DNA from: Alphaproteobacteria bacterium
GTDB taxonomy: Bacteria; Pseudomonadota; Alphaproteobacteria; Geminicoccales; Geminicoccaceae
DNA: 64,000 nt
NCBI GenBank assembly: GCA_026990035.1
Contig: JALSIM010000004.1
Span: 39,966 to 103,965, forward strand
Direction of reading: 5' to 3'
Below are positions 8,913 through 18,464 of this stretch, one piece after another. How positions within the stretch are numbered: position 1 is the stretch's first letter; every line of letters starts with the position of its first letter. A program made the position numbers and the translations under genes. The notes below the pieces were generated by a model. The model did no database searches. It worked only from the letters and a program-made list of their open reading frames with translations, and was not told the origin of the DNA.

Positions 8913-9576
8913 GGCCGGGCTGGCGCTGGCGGCGCAGGCGCTCGCCGTTGAGCACCGCCTTCAGCCCGCGCAGGCTGGTCTCGAACTCCCGATTGACGAT
9001 CACATAGTCGTACTCGGGCCAGCGGGTGACGTCGGTGACCACCTGGGCCAGGCGGTAGCGCACCGTTTCCTCGCTGTCCTGGGCGCGCCGGCGCAGGCGT
9101 CGCTCGAGCTCCGCCACCGAGGGGGGGAGGATGAACACCGCGACCATGTCCTCGCGGGCGGTGGCCCGGATCTGCTGCGCCCCCTGCCAATCGATGTCGA
9201 ACAGCACGTCGCGGCCGGCGGCCAGCGCCTCCTCGACCGGCTTTCGGGGCGTTCCGTAGCGATGGCCGTAAACCTCGGCGTGTTCGAGGAGCTCGCCGGC
9301 GGCCACCATCTCCTCGAACCGGGCGGCATCGACGAAATGATAGTCGATCCCGTCCACCTCGCCGGGCCGCGGCGGCCGGGTGGTCACCGACACCGACAAG
9401 ACGAGCTCCGGTTCGCAGTCCAGCAGCGCCCGCGACAGCGAAGTCTTGCCGGCGCCGGAGGGCGAGGAGATCACCAGCATCAGGCCACGGCGCCGGCCGC
9501 CCACCAGTCTCGACACCTCGATCCAGGGCCGATCGCCTTTCCCGGCCTCGGCCGTCCCCCGCCGGTCATCGGGCAC
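8863..9576 (-). CDS. gmk: Guanylate kinase
   Basis: Gmk phosphorylates GMP to GDP in the cytosol. The P-loop SSPSGAGKTSLS lies at residues 37-48. SVSVTTRPPRPGEVDGIDYHFV is the GMP-binding segment, and DVLFDIDWQGAQQIR and the lid RRAQDSEETVRYRL follow. At 237 residues it has about 25-30 extra N-terminal residues compared with typical Gmk, so the GTG at 9504 or the ATG at 9480 may be the real start. The ATG at 9576 overlaps the mltG stop by 11 bases, which favours coupling. The 3' end overlaps rsmA on the opposite strand. Confidence 0.94.
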   Translation of the reverse strand: MPDDRRGTAEAGKGDRPWIEVSRLVGGRRRGLMLVISSPSGAGKTSLSRALLDCEPELVLSVSVTTRPPRPGEVDGIDYHFVDAARFEEMVAAGELLEHAEVYGHRYGTPRKPVEEALAAGRDVLFDIDWQGAQQIRATAREDMVAVFILPPSVAELERRLRRRAQDSEETVRYRLAQVVTDVTRWPEYDYVIVNREFETSLRGLKAVLNGERLRRQRQPGLTGFVERLRRDARKRV

Positions 9577-10630
9577 CGTCTTCCTCCGCCCCGTCGGTTA
9601 CGCTCGCCGCGGCCGCCGGCCGCGGTACCGGCACCGGGGCGCGTCCACCCACCCGGTCGCGGATCTTCCGCCATTCGCGTACCTTGCGATTGTGCTCGGC
9701 CAGGGTGCGCGAGAAGGCGTGCCCACCGGTGCCGTCGGCGACGAAATAGAGGTAGTCCACATCGGCCGGCCGGACCGCCGCGAGCAGCGCGAGTCGCCCG
9801 GGATTGGCGATCGGGGTCGGCGGCAGCCCGTCGCGCCGGTAGGTGTTGTAGGGGCTGTCGATCGTCAGATCGGCACGCGTCAGCCGCCGCCCCAGACGTG
9901 TCTCGCCGCCGGTCAGCGCATAGATGACGGTGGGATCGGACTGGAGGCGCATCCCCTTGCGCAGCCGGTTGACGAAGACGGCGGCGACGATCGGATACTC
10001 TTCCGGCAGCGAGGTTTCCTTCTCGATCAGCGAGGCCAGGATCAGCGCCTCCTCGGGAGTGGCGAGGGGCAGATCGGGTGCCCGCTGTGCCCAGGCCTCG
10101 GCCAGCGCCTCCTCCAGCGCCGTTCGCATCCGCCGGACGACGATCCGGCGCGGGGCGTCGCGCGGAAACAGGTAGGTCTCGGGCAGCAGCCGTCCCTCGG
10201 GCGGCGGCGGCTGCGGCAGTTCCCCGGTCAGGAAGGGCACTTCCTCCAGGAGTGCGTACACCTCGGCCACGGTGAGCCCCTCGGGGACCGTGATCCGTCG
10301 CAACAGCACCTCGCCGCGCTGCATCATGTCGAGGATCTGCGCCGGCGTCATCCGCGCCGTCAGCCGGTATTCGCCGGCCTGCAGGCGACGGTCGCGGCCA
10401 CTCAGCCGGAGTGCGATCCGGAACAGCCACGGGCGGTCGATGGCCCCGGCCTCGACGAGCCGCCGGGTGATCTCCTCCACGCCGCTGCCCCGCGGCACGT
10501 GGACGACGGTCTCGCCCTCGAGGGGACCGGGGGTGTCGAGATAGCGGAGCACGGCCCACCAGGCGCCGCCGGCGGCGATCGTCACGACGGCCAGGAAACC
10601 GGCCAGGAGGAGGAGGCGCCCGCGGGTCAC
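9566..10630 (-). CDS. mltG: Endolytic murein transglycosylase MltG
   Basis: MltG (YceG family) is an inner-membrane lytic transglycosylase that cuts nascent glycan strands and so sets their length. The 354-residue protein begins with one membrane helix (residues 4-28). A LysM-like region follows (VVHVPRGSGVEEITRRL and LQAGEYRL), then the YceG catalytic core. ILASLIEKETSLPEEY holds the catalytic Glu, with LQSDPTVIYAL, SPYNTYRRDGLPPTPIANPG and YLYFVADGTGGHAFS after it. The start is a GTG at 10630. Its position downstream of fabF is the usual order in Proteobacteria. Confidence 0.95.
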   Translation of the reverse strand: MTRGRLLLLAGFLAVVTIAAGGAWWAVLRYLDTPGPLEGETVVHVPRGSGVEEITRRLVEAGAIDRPWLFRIALRLSGRDRRLQAGEYRLTARMTPAQILDMMQRGEVLLRRITVPEGLTVAEVYALLEEVPFLTGELPQPPPPEGRLLPETYLFPRDAPRRIVVRRMRTALEEALAEAWAQRAPDLPLATPEEALILASLIEKETSLPEEYPIVAAVFVNRLRKGMRLQSDPTVIYALTGGETRLGRRLTRADLTIDSPYNTYRRDGLPPTPIANPGRLALLAAVRPADVDYLYFVADGTGGHAFSRTLAEHNRKVREWRKIRDRVGGRAPVPVPRPAAAASVTDGAEEDGAR

Positions 10631-10640
10631 GGCGCCGCCG

Positions 10641-11912
10641 TCAGAAGGCCTCGGGATCGGTGAAGATCACGCTGGCGTTGGTACCCCCGAAGCCGAAGGA
10701 ATTGCTGAGCGCCGCCCGGACCCGCCGCTCCCGGGCCCGATGCGCCACGAGATCGACATCGTCGCAGCCCTCGCTGGGATGGTCGAGATTGAGGGTCGGC
10801 GGGACCACCCCGTCGCGGATGGCGAGGATGCAGAAGATGGCCTCCACCGCTCCCGCGGCCCCGAGGAGATGGCCGATCGCCGATTTGGTGGAGGAGATCG
10901 AGAGCGCCGACGCATGGGCGCCGAACAGCCGCTTGATCGCGCCGATCTCGATCTCGTCGCCGAGCGGGGTCGAGGTGCCGTGGGCGTTGATGTAGTCGAT
11001 GTCCGTCGGCGCCAGCCCGGCGTTGGCGAGGGCGCTGCGCATGCAGCGGAAGGCGCCGTCGCCGTCAGGTGCCGGAGCGGTGATGTGATGGGCATCGCCG
11101 CTCAGCCCGTAGCCGCGCACCTCGGCGTAGATCTTCGCCCCGCGGCGGCGGGCGCGCTCGTACTCCTCGAGGACGACGATCCCCGCACCTTCGGCCATCA
11201 CGAAACCGTCGCGGTCCCGGTCCCACGGACGCGAGGCCTTCTCCGGGGTCTCGTTGTAGCGGGTCGACAGCGCCCGGGCCGCCGCGAACCCGGCGATTCC
11301 GAGGCGGCAGACCGCGGCTTCGGCGCCGCCCGCGACCATCAGATCGGCATCGCCGAGGGCGATCAGCCGGGCCGCGTCGCCGATGGCGTGCGCCCCCGTG
11401 GAGCAGGCGGTGACGACGCTATGGTTGGGCCCCTTGAGACCGAAGCGGATCGACACGTGGCCGGTGGCGAGATTGATGAGCGCGGCGGGTATGAAAAAGG
11501 GGCTGACCCGGCGCGGTCCCGACTTGTCGAGCTGGACCGCGGTATCGGCGATGGTCGAGAGGCCGCCGATGCCGGAGCCGATCAGCACCCCCGCCCGCTC
11601 CCGCTCTTCCTCGCTTTCCGGCGCGAAGCCCGAATCGGCGAGGGCCTGGGTGGCGGCGGCGATGGCGTAGACGATGAACAGGTCGTTGCGGCGCAGCTCG
11701 CGCGGCTCGACATAGTCGGTGGCGACGAAGCCGTCGGGCTCGTCCCCGGAAGGGACCAGCCCGGCGATCCGGGCGGGCAGGTCGGAAACGTCGAAGCGAT
11801 CGATGGCGCGGATGCCGGAACGTCCTTCGAGAAGCCTCGTCCAGCTCGCCTCGACACCCGCCCCCAAAGGCGTCACCAGCCCGAGTCCCGTGACCACGAC
11901 CCGTCGCATCAC
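10641..11912 (-). CDS. fabF: Beta-ketoacyl-ACP synthase II
   Basis: FabF condenses malonyl-ACP with acyl-ACP to elongate fatty acids. The 423-residue thiolase-fold protein has the active-site Cys170 in VVTACSTGAHAIGDA. The two catalytic histidines lie in INAHGTSTPLGD and KSAIGHLLGAAGAVE, and the gating FGFGGTNAS loop is near the C-terminus. It sits 41 bases after acpP in the order fabD-fabG-acpP-fabF-mltG-gmk, probably one transcript from the promoter before fabD. Confidence 0.97.
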   Translation of the reverse strand: MMRRVVVTGLGLVTPLGAGVEASWTRLLEGRSGIRAIDRFDVSDLPARIAGLVPSGDEPDGFVATDYVEPRELRRNDLFIVYAIAAATQALADSGFAPESEEERERAGVLIGSGIGGLSTIADTAVQLDKSGPRRVSPFFIPAALINLATGHVSIRFGLKGPNHSVVTACSTGAHAIGDAARLIALGDADLMVAGGAEAAVCRLGIAGFAAARALSTRYNETPEKASRPWDRDRDGFVMAEGAGIVVLEEYERARRRGAKIYAEVRGYGLSGDAHHITAPAPDGDGAFRCMRSALANAGLAPTDIDYINAHGTSTPLGDEIEIGAIKRLFGAHASALSISSTKSAIGHLLGAAGAVEAIFCILAIRDGVVPPTLNLDHPSEGCDDVDLVAHRARERRVRAALSNSFGFGGTNASVIFTDPEAF

Positions 11913-11953
11913 CCGTGCTCCTCGATCAGGCGGGCCGTCGCGGCCCGGATCCG

Positions 11954-12190
11954 CTATCCGGAATGCTGCTGGATGTAGGCGATCGCATCCTTGACGGTGA
12001 CGATCTTTTCCGCGGCGTCGTCGGGAATCTCGATGCCGAACTCTTCCTCGAACGCCATGACGAGCTCGACCGTGTCGAGACTGTCGGCCCCGAGATCGTC
12101 GACGAAGCTGGCGTCCTCCGTGACCTTGCCTTCGTCGACACCGAGATGCTCGACGACGATCTTCTTCACTCGTTCGGCGATATCACTCAT
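11954..12190 (-). CDS. acpP: Acyl carrier protein
   Basis: ACP carries growing acyl chains on a 4'-phosphopantetheine arm. The 78-residue acidic protein has the invariant [20 protein letters not shown] helix, with Ser37 as the attachment site. A GAGAGGA-type ribosome site precedes the ATG. The 142-base gap to fabG contains a GC-rich hairpin, which may tune acpP expression above that of its neighbours. Confidence 0.98.
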   Translation of the reverse strand: MSDIAERVKKIVVEHLGVDEGKVTEDASFVDDLGADSLDTVELVMAFEEEFGIEIPDDAAEKIVTVKDAIAYIQQHSG

Positions 12191-12230
12191 CGTCCTCTCA
12201 CTCCGCCCCAGTCATGCCGCGCGATCTCCG

Positions 12231-12252
12231 GCCGGGGGACGAAAACCCCGGC
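12231..12252 (-). promoter_or_regulatory. Hairpin in the acpP leader
   Basis: The arms GCCGGGG (12231-12237) and CCCCGGC (12246-12252) enclose an 8-base loop in the fabG-acpP gap. No U-run follows in the direction of transcription, so a processing or mRNA-stability element is more likely than a terminator. The function is a guess. Confidence 0.3.
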
Positions 12253-12332
12253 TCGAATGCGGCGGCTTTTACACAATCGCACGAGGCTTGCCTAGGTCTC
12301 CACGACCACAGCGCCGCACCCTCCCGGCCCTT

Positions 12333-13067
12333 TCAGAACATGGCCATGCCACCGTTGACATGGAGGGTGTGGCCGGTGACGTAGGCGGCTTCCTCGCTGG
12401 CCAGATAGACCACCGCGGCCGCGATTTCCGCCGGCTCCCCGAAGCGCCCCGCGGGGATCCGCTCGGCCAGGGCCCGGCGTTGCTTCTCGTCGAGCCCGTC
12501 GGTCATGGCGGTGACGACGAAACCCGGAGCCACGCAGTTGACGGTGATTCCGCGGCCGGCGACCTCGGCGGCCAGGGCCTTGGTGAGGCCGACCAGCCCG
12601 GCCTTGGCGGCGGCGTAGTTGGCCTGTCCCGGATTGCCGGTGGCGCCGACGATCGAGCCGATGTTGACGATCCGCCCGAAACGCCGGCGCATCATCCCCC
12701 GCAGGGCCGACCGGCAGAGCCTGAAGGCGGCGGTGAGATTGGTGTCCAGCACCGCCTGCCAGTCCTCGTCCTTCATCCTGAGCGCGAGGCCGTCACGGGT
12801 GATCCCCGCGTTGTTGACGAGAATGTCGAGCCCGCCGGCGGCCTCCGCCGCCGCCACCAGACGCTCGATGGTGGCCGGCTCGGTGACGTCGCCGAGGACG
12901 ATCTCGACACCCTCCCCGAGCTCCTCCGCGAGGGCCGCGAGCGGCGCCTCGCGGCGGCCGGCGATCACCACCGCCGCACCGCGGCGATGCAGGGCCCGGG
13001 CGATCGCCGCGCCGATCCCCCCGGACGCTCCGGTGACCACCGCACGCCTACCTTCGAGACGGAACAT
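12333..13067 (-). CDS. fabG: 3-oxoacyl-ACP reductase
   Basis: FabG reduces 3-oxoacyl-ACP with NADPH in the fatty-acid cycle. The 244-residue SDR has TGASGGIGAAIA at the nucleotide site, [13 protein letters not shown], and the catalytic IGSIV...NYAAAKAG Ser-Tyr-Lys set. VNCVAPGFVVTAMTD and the C-terminal VTGHTLHVNGGM, typical of FabG, complete it. Its start overlaps the end of fabD by 20 bases. Confidence 0.96.
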   Translation of the reverse strand: MFRLEGRRAVVTGASGGIGAAIARALHRRGAAVVIAGRREAPLAALAEELGEGVEIVLGDVTEPATIERLVAAAEAAGGLDILVNNAGITRDGLALRMKDEDWQAVLDTNLTAAFRLCRSALRGMMRRRFGRIVNIGSIVGATGNPGQANYAAAKAGLVGLTKALAAEVAGRGITVNCVAPGFVVTAMTDGLDEKQRRALAERIPAGRFGEPAEIAAAVVYLASEEAAYVTGHTLHVNGGMAMF

Positions 13068-14028
13068 CGCTGTCTTCCTCCTCGGCGGCCAGGACCTCCG
13101 CCAGCCGCGCCACCTCTTCCGGCCCCTGCAGGGCGAACAGGGCCGCTCCCGGCACGCCCCTCCTGGCGAGCCCGGTGAGCACCCTGCCGGCCCCCAGTTC
13201 GATCACCCGGTCGACACCCAGCTCGACCATCCGGGCCATGGTTTCACGCCAACGGACGCGGGCCGTCGCCTGACGCCGGAGCAGATCCACGATCCGCACC
13301 GGATCCCTTTCCGGGGCGGCGGTGACGTTGGCGATCACCGGCACCGCCGGAGGGGTGAGGTCGGTCGCCGCCAGGGCCGCCGCCAGACGCTCCGCCGCCG
13401 GTGCCATCAACCGGCAATGGAAGGGTGCGCTGACCTCGAGCATCATCGCCCTTCTGGCGCCACGTTCCCGGGCCAGGACCACGGCCCGTTCGACGGCGGC
13501 CCGGTGTCCGGAAACCACGGCCTGCCCTTCGGCATTGTCGTTGGCGAGCTCGCAGACCTCGTCCCCGGACGCCGCCGCGGCGAGGGCTTCCACGCTCTCC
13601 GGATCGAGGCCGAGGATCGCCGCCATCGCCCCCTCGCCCACCGGCACCGCGTCCTGCATGACCTCGCCGCGCAGGCGCAGCAGCCGCGCCGCATCGGCCA
13701 GGGTCAGGGCACCGGCGGCGGCGAGGGCCGAATACTCGCCCAGGGAATGCCCGGCGACCCAGCCGACGATGTCGGTGAGCGGCCGGCCCGTCGCCGCCTC
13801 GAGCGCCCGTACCGCCGCCAGCGAGGTGGCCATCAGCGCCGGCTGGGCGTTGCGGGTCAGGGTCAGTTCCTCGGCGGGGCCCTCGAAAATCAGGCGGGAA
13901 AGGCTTTCGCCCAAGGCCTCGTCGACCTCGGCGAACACCGCCCGCGCCTCGGTGAAGCTCTCGGCGAGCGCCCGGCCCATCCCGGGGGTCTGCGCCCCCT
14001 GTCCGGGAAACACTGCGATGGTCGGCAT
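13048..14028 (-). CDS. fabD: Malonyl-CoA:ACP transacylase
   Basis: FabD loads malonate from CoA onto ACP. The 326-residue protein shows [12 protein letters not shown], the nucleophile Ser95 in [11 protein letters not shown], a conserved Arg in [10 protein letters not shown], and the catalytic His in SAPFHCRLM. The C-terminal [16 protein letters not shown] completes the fold. It is the first gene of the fatty-acid run and follows a strong promoter-like sequence with an inverted repeat. Confidence 0.96.
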   Translation of the reverse strand: MPTIAVFPGQGAQTPGMGRALAESFTEARAVFAEVDEALGESLSRLIFEGPAEELTLTRNAQPALMATSLAAVRALEAATGRPLTDIVGWVAGHSLGEYSALAAAGALTLADAARLLRLRGEVMQDAVPVGEGAMAAILGLDPESVEALAAAASGDEVCELANDNAEGQAVVSGHRAAVERAVVLARERGARRAMMLEVSAPFHCRLMAPAAERLAAALAATDLTPPAVPVIANVTAAPERDPVRIVDLLRRQATARVRWRETMARMVELGVDRVIELGAGRVLTGLARRGVPGAALFALQGPEEVARLAEVLAAEEEDSDVPSRR

Positions 14029-14053
14029 CGGTCTCGATCAGGTGAAGGAGGGT

Positions 14054-14070
14054 GTCGGCCGCCGGCCGAC
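14054..14070 (-). promoter_or_regulatory. Inverted repeat just downstream of the fabD promoter
   Basis: Perfect 7-base arms GTCGGCC and GGCCGAC are separated by 3 bases. They lie right after the predicted transcription start (about 14073) and before the fabD ATG. It could be a repressor operator for the fatty-acid operon or a leader hairpin; the sequence alone cannot decide. Confidence 0.35.
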
Positions 14071-14079
14071 GGTGCCCGG

Positions 14080-14107
14080 GTGATAGCGCGCGGACCCGGT
14101 CTGTCAA
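14080..14107 (-). promoter_or_regulatory. Candidate sigma70 promoter of the fab operon
   Basis: On the minus strand a perfect TTGACA (14107-14102) is followed by a 16-base spacer and TATCAC (14085-14080). It also fits the alphaproteobacterial CTTGAC -35 preference. It lies between the flavoprotein stop at 14145 and fabD, so it should drive fabD through gmk. Confidence 0.6.
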
Positions 14108-14144
14108 GCGAGGCCGAGGTCCCGCTGCGGCGACACGCCGCCGG

Positions 14145-16595
14145 TCAGGCCCGGAGCGCCCGGTTCTCCGGATCGTAGGGGCTGTCGGCGACGATCCGGG
14201 CCGGCAGCATCCGGTCGAGGATCCGGACCTCGCATTCCCGCCCGATCCCGGCCACCGCGCTTTCCACGTAGCCCAGCATCAGCGACTTGCCGAGATGATG
14301 GCCGTAACCGCCGGCGGTCCCCCGACCCACCACCCGGCCGTCCACGAACACCGGTTCGTTGCCGAAGGGATCGGCATCCTCGGCGGCGATCTCGATGGTC
14401 CGGAAACGCCGGGGGATTCCCTCCTCCCGCTGCTCGAGGAGCGCCTCGCGACCGACGAAGGGCCCCTTGTCGAACTTGACGAAGCGCTCCATCCCCGCCT
14501 CGAGGATGCTGTTCTCGGCGTTGAGATCGGTACCCCACAGGCGATAGCTCTTCTCGAGCCGCATCGAATCCATCGCCCGCAGTCCGACGAGACCGATCCC
14601 GTACTCCTTTCCGGCCTCCATCAGGGCGTCGAAGAGATGGATCTGGAACTCGATCGGGTGGTGCAGCTCCCATCCCAGCGAACCGACGAAGTTGACCCGC
14701 AGCGCGCGGACCTCGCGACAGAAGCCGACCGGGATCTCGGCCCCGGTGAGCCAGGGGAAGGCGGCATTGGAAAGATCGGCGTCGGCCAGCTTTTCGAGCA
14801 CCCGGCGGCTGTCCGGCCCGGCGAGGAGGAACACCCCGTAACGGTTGGTGACGTCGGTGAGGATCACCGAGCCGTCGCGGGGCAGGGATTTGGTGAGATG
14901 GTCCCAGTCGATGTCGTGGGCGGCCCCCGGCCCGACGAGATAGAAGCGCTCGCCGTAGAGCCCGTCCGGCAGTCGCAGGATGGTGAACTCGCTGCGTACC
15001 GAGCCCGAGGGGTTGAGCGCATGGCAGAGATGGATGCGACCGACCTTCTCCGGGATCGTATTGGCCACCATCCGGTCGAGCCAGGCCCGCGCCCCCGGCC
15101 CCTCCACCTCGAATTTGGCGAAGGAGCTCAGCTCCATCAGCCCCACCCGCTCGCGCATGGTACGGACTTCCTCGCCGACGTGGGGGAACCAGTTGGAGCG
15201 GCGGAAGGAGAAGACGTCCCGGGGTTCCACCCCTTGCGGAGCGAACCAGTTGGGACGCTCCCAGCCGAATCGCTGCCCGAAGACCGCCCCCCGGGCCTTC
15301 AGCCGGTCGTAGACCGGCGGTGTGCGTGCCGGCCGCCCCGCCGGGCGGTTCTCGTATTCCATCGGATAGTGGTTGAAGAAGACGTGGGCGTAGGCCTCCT
15401 CGTTCTTGAGCTTGGCGAAGCGTTTGGTGACGACACCGAAGCGCCGCGGATCGACCCCCAGCATGTCCACCGTCGGTTCGCCGTCGATGATCCAGTTGGC
15501 GAGTTGCCAGCCGGCGCCGCCGGCGGCGGTGACCCCGAAGCTGTGCCCTTCGCTGAGCCAGAAGTTGGGCAGGCCGAAGGCCGGACCGACCATCGGATTG
15601 CCGTCCGGCGTGTAGGCGATGGGGCCGTTGACGATATCCTTGATGCCGGCGTTCTCGAAGGAGGGGACACGCTTGATGCAGGCCTCGACATGGGGCAGCA
15701 GACGGTCGAGATCGCCGGGGAAGAGGTCCTTGTCGAATCCCGGCGGCACGCCGTCGACGAAACAGGCCGGCGCCCCCTTCTCGTAGGGGCCGAGGATCCA
15801 GCCCAGCCGTTCCTCCCGGAGATAGTAGGAGGCATCGGATTCGCGGAGGATCGGCAGCTCCGGATTGCCCGCCTCGCGGTACGCGCGGAGCACCGGATCG
15901 ACGTCGGTGACGATGTACTGATGCTCGACCGGAACGACCGGGATCTCGAGCCCCACCATGCGGGCGGTTTCGCGGGCATGGTTGCCGGTGGCACAGACCA
16001 CGTGCTCGCAGCGGATGGTTCCGCGGTCGGTCCGGACGAGCCATTCGAGACTGTCGCTGCGCTCGATGCCGACCACCTTCACGCCCTGGCGGATCGTCGC
16101 CCCGTGCATCCGTGCCCCCTTGGCGAGGGCCATGGTCACGTCGACCGGGGCGATGTGCCCGTCGGTGGGATGCCAGAGGGCGCCGACCAGCCCCTCGGGA
16201 TCGATCAGCGGCCACAGCCGCCGGATCTCCTCCACCCCGATGATGTGGCATTCGACGCCGATCGTTTCGGCGGTGCACTGATAGTTGCGGTATTCGTCCA
16301 TCCGGTCGCGGTTGGTGGCGAGCCGCAGGTTGCCGGTCGGATGGAATCCCACCTCCTGGCCGGTTTCGGCCTCCAGGGTCTTGTAGAGTTCGACCGAGTA
16401 CTTGTGGAGCTGGCCGACCGAGTAGCTCATGTTGAACAGCGGCAGCAGCCCGGCCGCGTGCCAGGTGGATCCGGCGGTGAGTTCGCTCCGTTCCAGCAGC
16501 ACGACGTCCCGCCAGCCGCGCTTGGCGAGATGATAGAGGGTGCTGACGCCGACCACGCCGCCGCCGATCACCACCACCCGCGCCTGTTCGCTCAT
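14145..16595 (-). CDS. Dimethylglycine/sarcosine dehydrogenase-like FAD protein with GcvT-like C-terminus
   Basis: Family members demethylate methylated glycines oxidatively, often passing the one-carbon unit to tetrahydrofolate. The 816-residue protein has a DAO-type FAD domain beginning VVVIGGGVVGVS. His46 in AGSTWHAAGL matches the His that binds FAD covalently in dimethylglycine dehydrogenase. A central FAO_M linker (about 400-450) comes next. An aminomethyltransferase-like half follows, with SSFAKFEVEGPGARAWLD, SLGWELHHPIEFQIHLFDAL and GYVESAV near the end. The ATG at 16595 begins the conserved region. No folate or glycine-betaine genes adjoin, so the substrate is open; other methylated amines are possible. 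Confidence 0.87.
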   Translation of the reverse strand: MSEQARVVVIGGGVVGVSTLYHLAKRGWRDVVLLERSELTAGSTWHAAGLLPLFNMSYSVGQLHKYSVELYKTLEAETGQEVGFHPTGNLRLATNRDRMDEYRNYQCTAETIGVECHIIGVEEIRRLWPLIDPEGLVGALWHPTDGHIAPVDVTMALAKGARMHGATIRQGVKVVGIERSDSLEWLVRTDRGTIRCEHVVCATGNHARETARMVGLEIPVVPVEHQYIVTDVDPVLRAYREAGNPELPILRESDASYYLREERLGWILGPYEKGAPACFVDGVPPGFDKDLFPGDLDRLLPHVEACIKRVPSFENAGIKDIVNGPIAYTPDGNPMVGPAFGLPNFWLSEGHSFGVTAAGGAGWQLANWIIDGEPTVDMLGVDPRRFGVVTKRFAKLKNEEAYAHVFFNHYPMEYENRPAGRPARTPPVYDRLKARGAVFGQRFGWERPNWFAPQGVEPRDVFSFRRSNWFPHVGEEVRTMRERVGLMELSSFAKFEVEGPGARAWLDRMVANTIPEKVGRIHLCHALNPSGSVRSEFTILRLPDGLYGERFYLVGPGAAHDIDWDHLTKSLPRDGSVILTDVTNRYGVFLLAGPDSRRVLEKLADADLSNAAFPWLTGAEIPVGFCREVRALRVNFVGSLGWELHHPIEFQIHLFDALMEAGKEYGIGLVGLRAMDSMRLEKSYRLWGTDLNAENSILEAGMERFVKFDKGPFVGREALLEQREEGIPRRFRTIEIAAEDADPFGNEPVFVDGRVVGRGTAGGYGHHLGKSLMLGYVESAVAGIGRECEVRILDRMLPARIVADSPYDPENRALRA

Positions 16596-16748
16596 CGCTC
16601 CCGCGTCCTCCTCCCGCTGCGATCCGCCCGCTGCCAGACTGCCCCAGCGAGCCGCGGGCGGCAGGCCTTTTCCGGACCTCTTCTTCTCTTTCCGCGGCAC
16701 GTCCCGTGCCGCGGCGGCGAGCGGTCGTCGTCGGCGCGGCGCCCGGAC

Positions 16749-16777
16749 TTGGAGCAGGAGCCCGTCGCCCCTATAGT
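16749..16777 (+). promoter_or_regulatory. Candidate sigma70 promoter for the MuiA-like gene
   Basis: TTGGAG (16749-16754), a 17-base spacer and TATAGT (16772-16777) precede the ATG at 16820 by a leader of about 36 bases. It lies in the 224-base divergent gap between the flavoprotein gene and this one. I see no other gene in that gap. Confidence 0.5.
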
Positions 16778-16819
16778 TTTCCGGCGAACCCTTCGACATC
16801 GACAACGAGGGCGGTAATC

Positions 16820-18454
16820 ATGCATCCTTTCGCGCCGTGGCGCTACGGAGCCCTCCTCCTGCTGCCGCTCCTCCCGTTGGCCGCCGGGCCGGCGCGGGCG
16901 GCGGAGAACCGGTCGAACGCGCCGGTCCGGGCCGCCACCCTCTATCCCGAAGGTGCGGAAGTGGTGCGCAACCTCCGGGTCGAGCTTCCCGCCGGCCGCC
17001 GGGAAGTGATCATCGAGGGCCTGCCCGCCGACCTCGACACGGCCTCGATCCGGATCGTCGTCAAGCCCGGGGATCTGTTCGATCTGCGCGGCTTCACCAG
17101 CCGCCTGCGCCCGGCCGCCGCCTATGTCGGACCGCGCGAGCGGGAGCTCCAGAGGGAAATCGAGCGCCTCGGGGACGAGATCCGCCTGCGCGAGGATCGC
17201 GTGCGCGCCGCCCGCATCCAGCTCCGGCTGGTCGAGCGGATCGGCGAGGCGGCGGCCGATCTCGCCAGCAGGGAGCTGGCCGCGGGTCGGCCGGAACCGG
17301 GGGCCTGGCGCAAGAGCTGGGAGGCGGTGGGCAGCGGAGCCATCGAAATCCTCGAGGTGATCCGCCAGAACGAGCGCGAGACGCGCGAGCTGCAGCGGCG
17401 GCTCGATGCCAAGAGGCGCGAACTGGAGCAGCTTCGCACGGGGGCCCGGGCGACCACCGAGCTGGTGCTCGATCTGGAGGCCGAGGAGGATGCGACGGCG
17501 TCCATCGAGCTGCGCCACGCGGTCGAGCAGGCGGGCTGGTCCCCGTTCTACGAGGCGCGGCTGCGCAGCCGCCGGGGCGAGATCAGTCTGGTGCGCCGGG
17601 CGCGTGCCTGGCAGAAGACCGGCGAGGACTGGCGCGGCATCGCCCTGCGTCTGTCGACCACCCGGCCGCGGAACACGGTGGTGGCGCCGGAGCTCGATCC
17701 CTGGTTCGTGGATATCGTGGAAATCGGCCCGATGGCCCGCGATCGCGCCTTCCGGCCGGGCGGCGTCCCCGAAGCGGAGATGGCGCTTTCGGCCGCCGCC
17801 CCGGCGCCGCCCGTGGTCCGCCGGATCGGCGAATTCCACACCACCTTCACCGTCTCCAAGCCGCTCGATCTGCTGGCCGACGGCAGCGAGCGGATGCTCA
17901 CCCTCACCCGCGACAAGCTGCCGGCGGATCTGCTCGTCGAAATCGTGCCGAAGGTGGATCCGGCACCCTATCTCACCGCCCGTTTCACCTACGAGGAGGC
18001 CGATCCGCTGCTGCCCGGCCCGATCCGGCTGGTACGCGACGGCGCCTATGTCGGGGAGACCGACCTCGAATTCGTCGTCGCCGGTCAGGAGATCCGCCTC
18101 GGCTTCGGCCGGGACGACAAGGTGGAGGTGAACCATCGTCTGGATACCGATTTCAAGTCCGAGGAAGGCATCATCCAGAGCTACCGGCGCATCGAGCGCC
18201 GTTGGGTGACCCGGGTCCGCAACCGTCACAAGCGGTCGCTACCGATCGTCGTCTACGACCGGCTGCCGATCCCCCGCGACGAGCGCATCACCGTCGAGCT
18301 GCTCGCCGACGGCACGCCGCCCACCGAGCGCGAGGTGGACGGCAAGCCGGGCGTTCTCGGCTGGCGGTACGAGTACGAGCCGGGCGAGGTCCGCGAAATC
18401 CGCTTCGGCTTCGCGGTGACCTTCCCGAAGGATCTGCGGGTGACGGATTTCTAG
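16820..18454 (+). CDS. MuiA-like / DUF4139 exported coiled-coil protein
   Basis: This 544-residue protein has a signal peptide (residues 1-28, [16 protein letters not shown]). An N-terminal beta-domain follows with [14 protein letters not shown] (DUF4140-like). A charged helical coiled coil covers about residues 100-215. A C-terminal DUF4139-type beta-rich domain has [25 protein letters not shown] and a closing [21 protein letters not shown]. The family is annotated as mucoidy inhibitor MuiA-like, but its biochemical role is not established. It is periplasmic by inference. It lies 10 bases before msrA and may be co-transcribed with it. Confidence 0.82.
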   Translation: MHPFAPWRYGALLLLPLLPLAAGPARAAENRSNAPVRAATLYPEGAEVVRNLRVELPAGRREVIIEGLPADLDTASIRIVVKPGDLFDLRGFTSRLRPAAAYVGPRERELQREIERLGDEIRLREDRVRAARIQLRLVERIGEAAADLASRELAAGRPEPGAWRKSWEAVGSGAIEILEVIRQNERETRELQRRLDAKRRELEQLRTGARATTELVLDLEAEEDATASIELRHAVEQAGWSPFYEARLRSRRGEISLVRRARAWQKTGEDWRGIALRLSTTRPRNTVVAPELDPWFVDIVEIGPMARDRAFRPGGVPEAEMALSAAAPAPPVVRRIGEFHTTFTVSKPLDLLADGSERMLTLTRDKLPADLLVEIVPKVDPAPYLTARFTYEEADPLLPGPIRLVRDGAYVGETDLEFVVAGQEIRLGFGRDDKVEVNHRLDTDFKSEEGIIQSYRRIERRWVTRVRNRHKRSLPIVVYDRLPIPRDERITVELLADGTPPTEREVDGKPGVLGWRYEYEPGEVREIRFGFAVTFPKDLRVTDF

Positions 18455-18464
18455 GCGCGCGACG

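Noticed and set aside
16596..16805. N-terminal extension of the flavoprotein gene
   Set aside because: The frame is open to 16805 but the added residues are basic and low complexity, and the FAD-binding strand starts right after the ATG at 16595.
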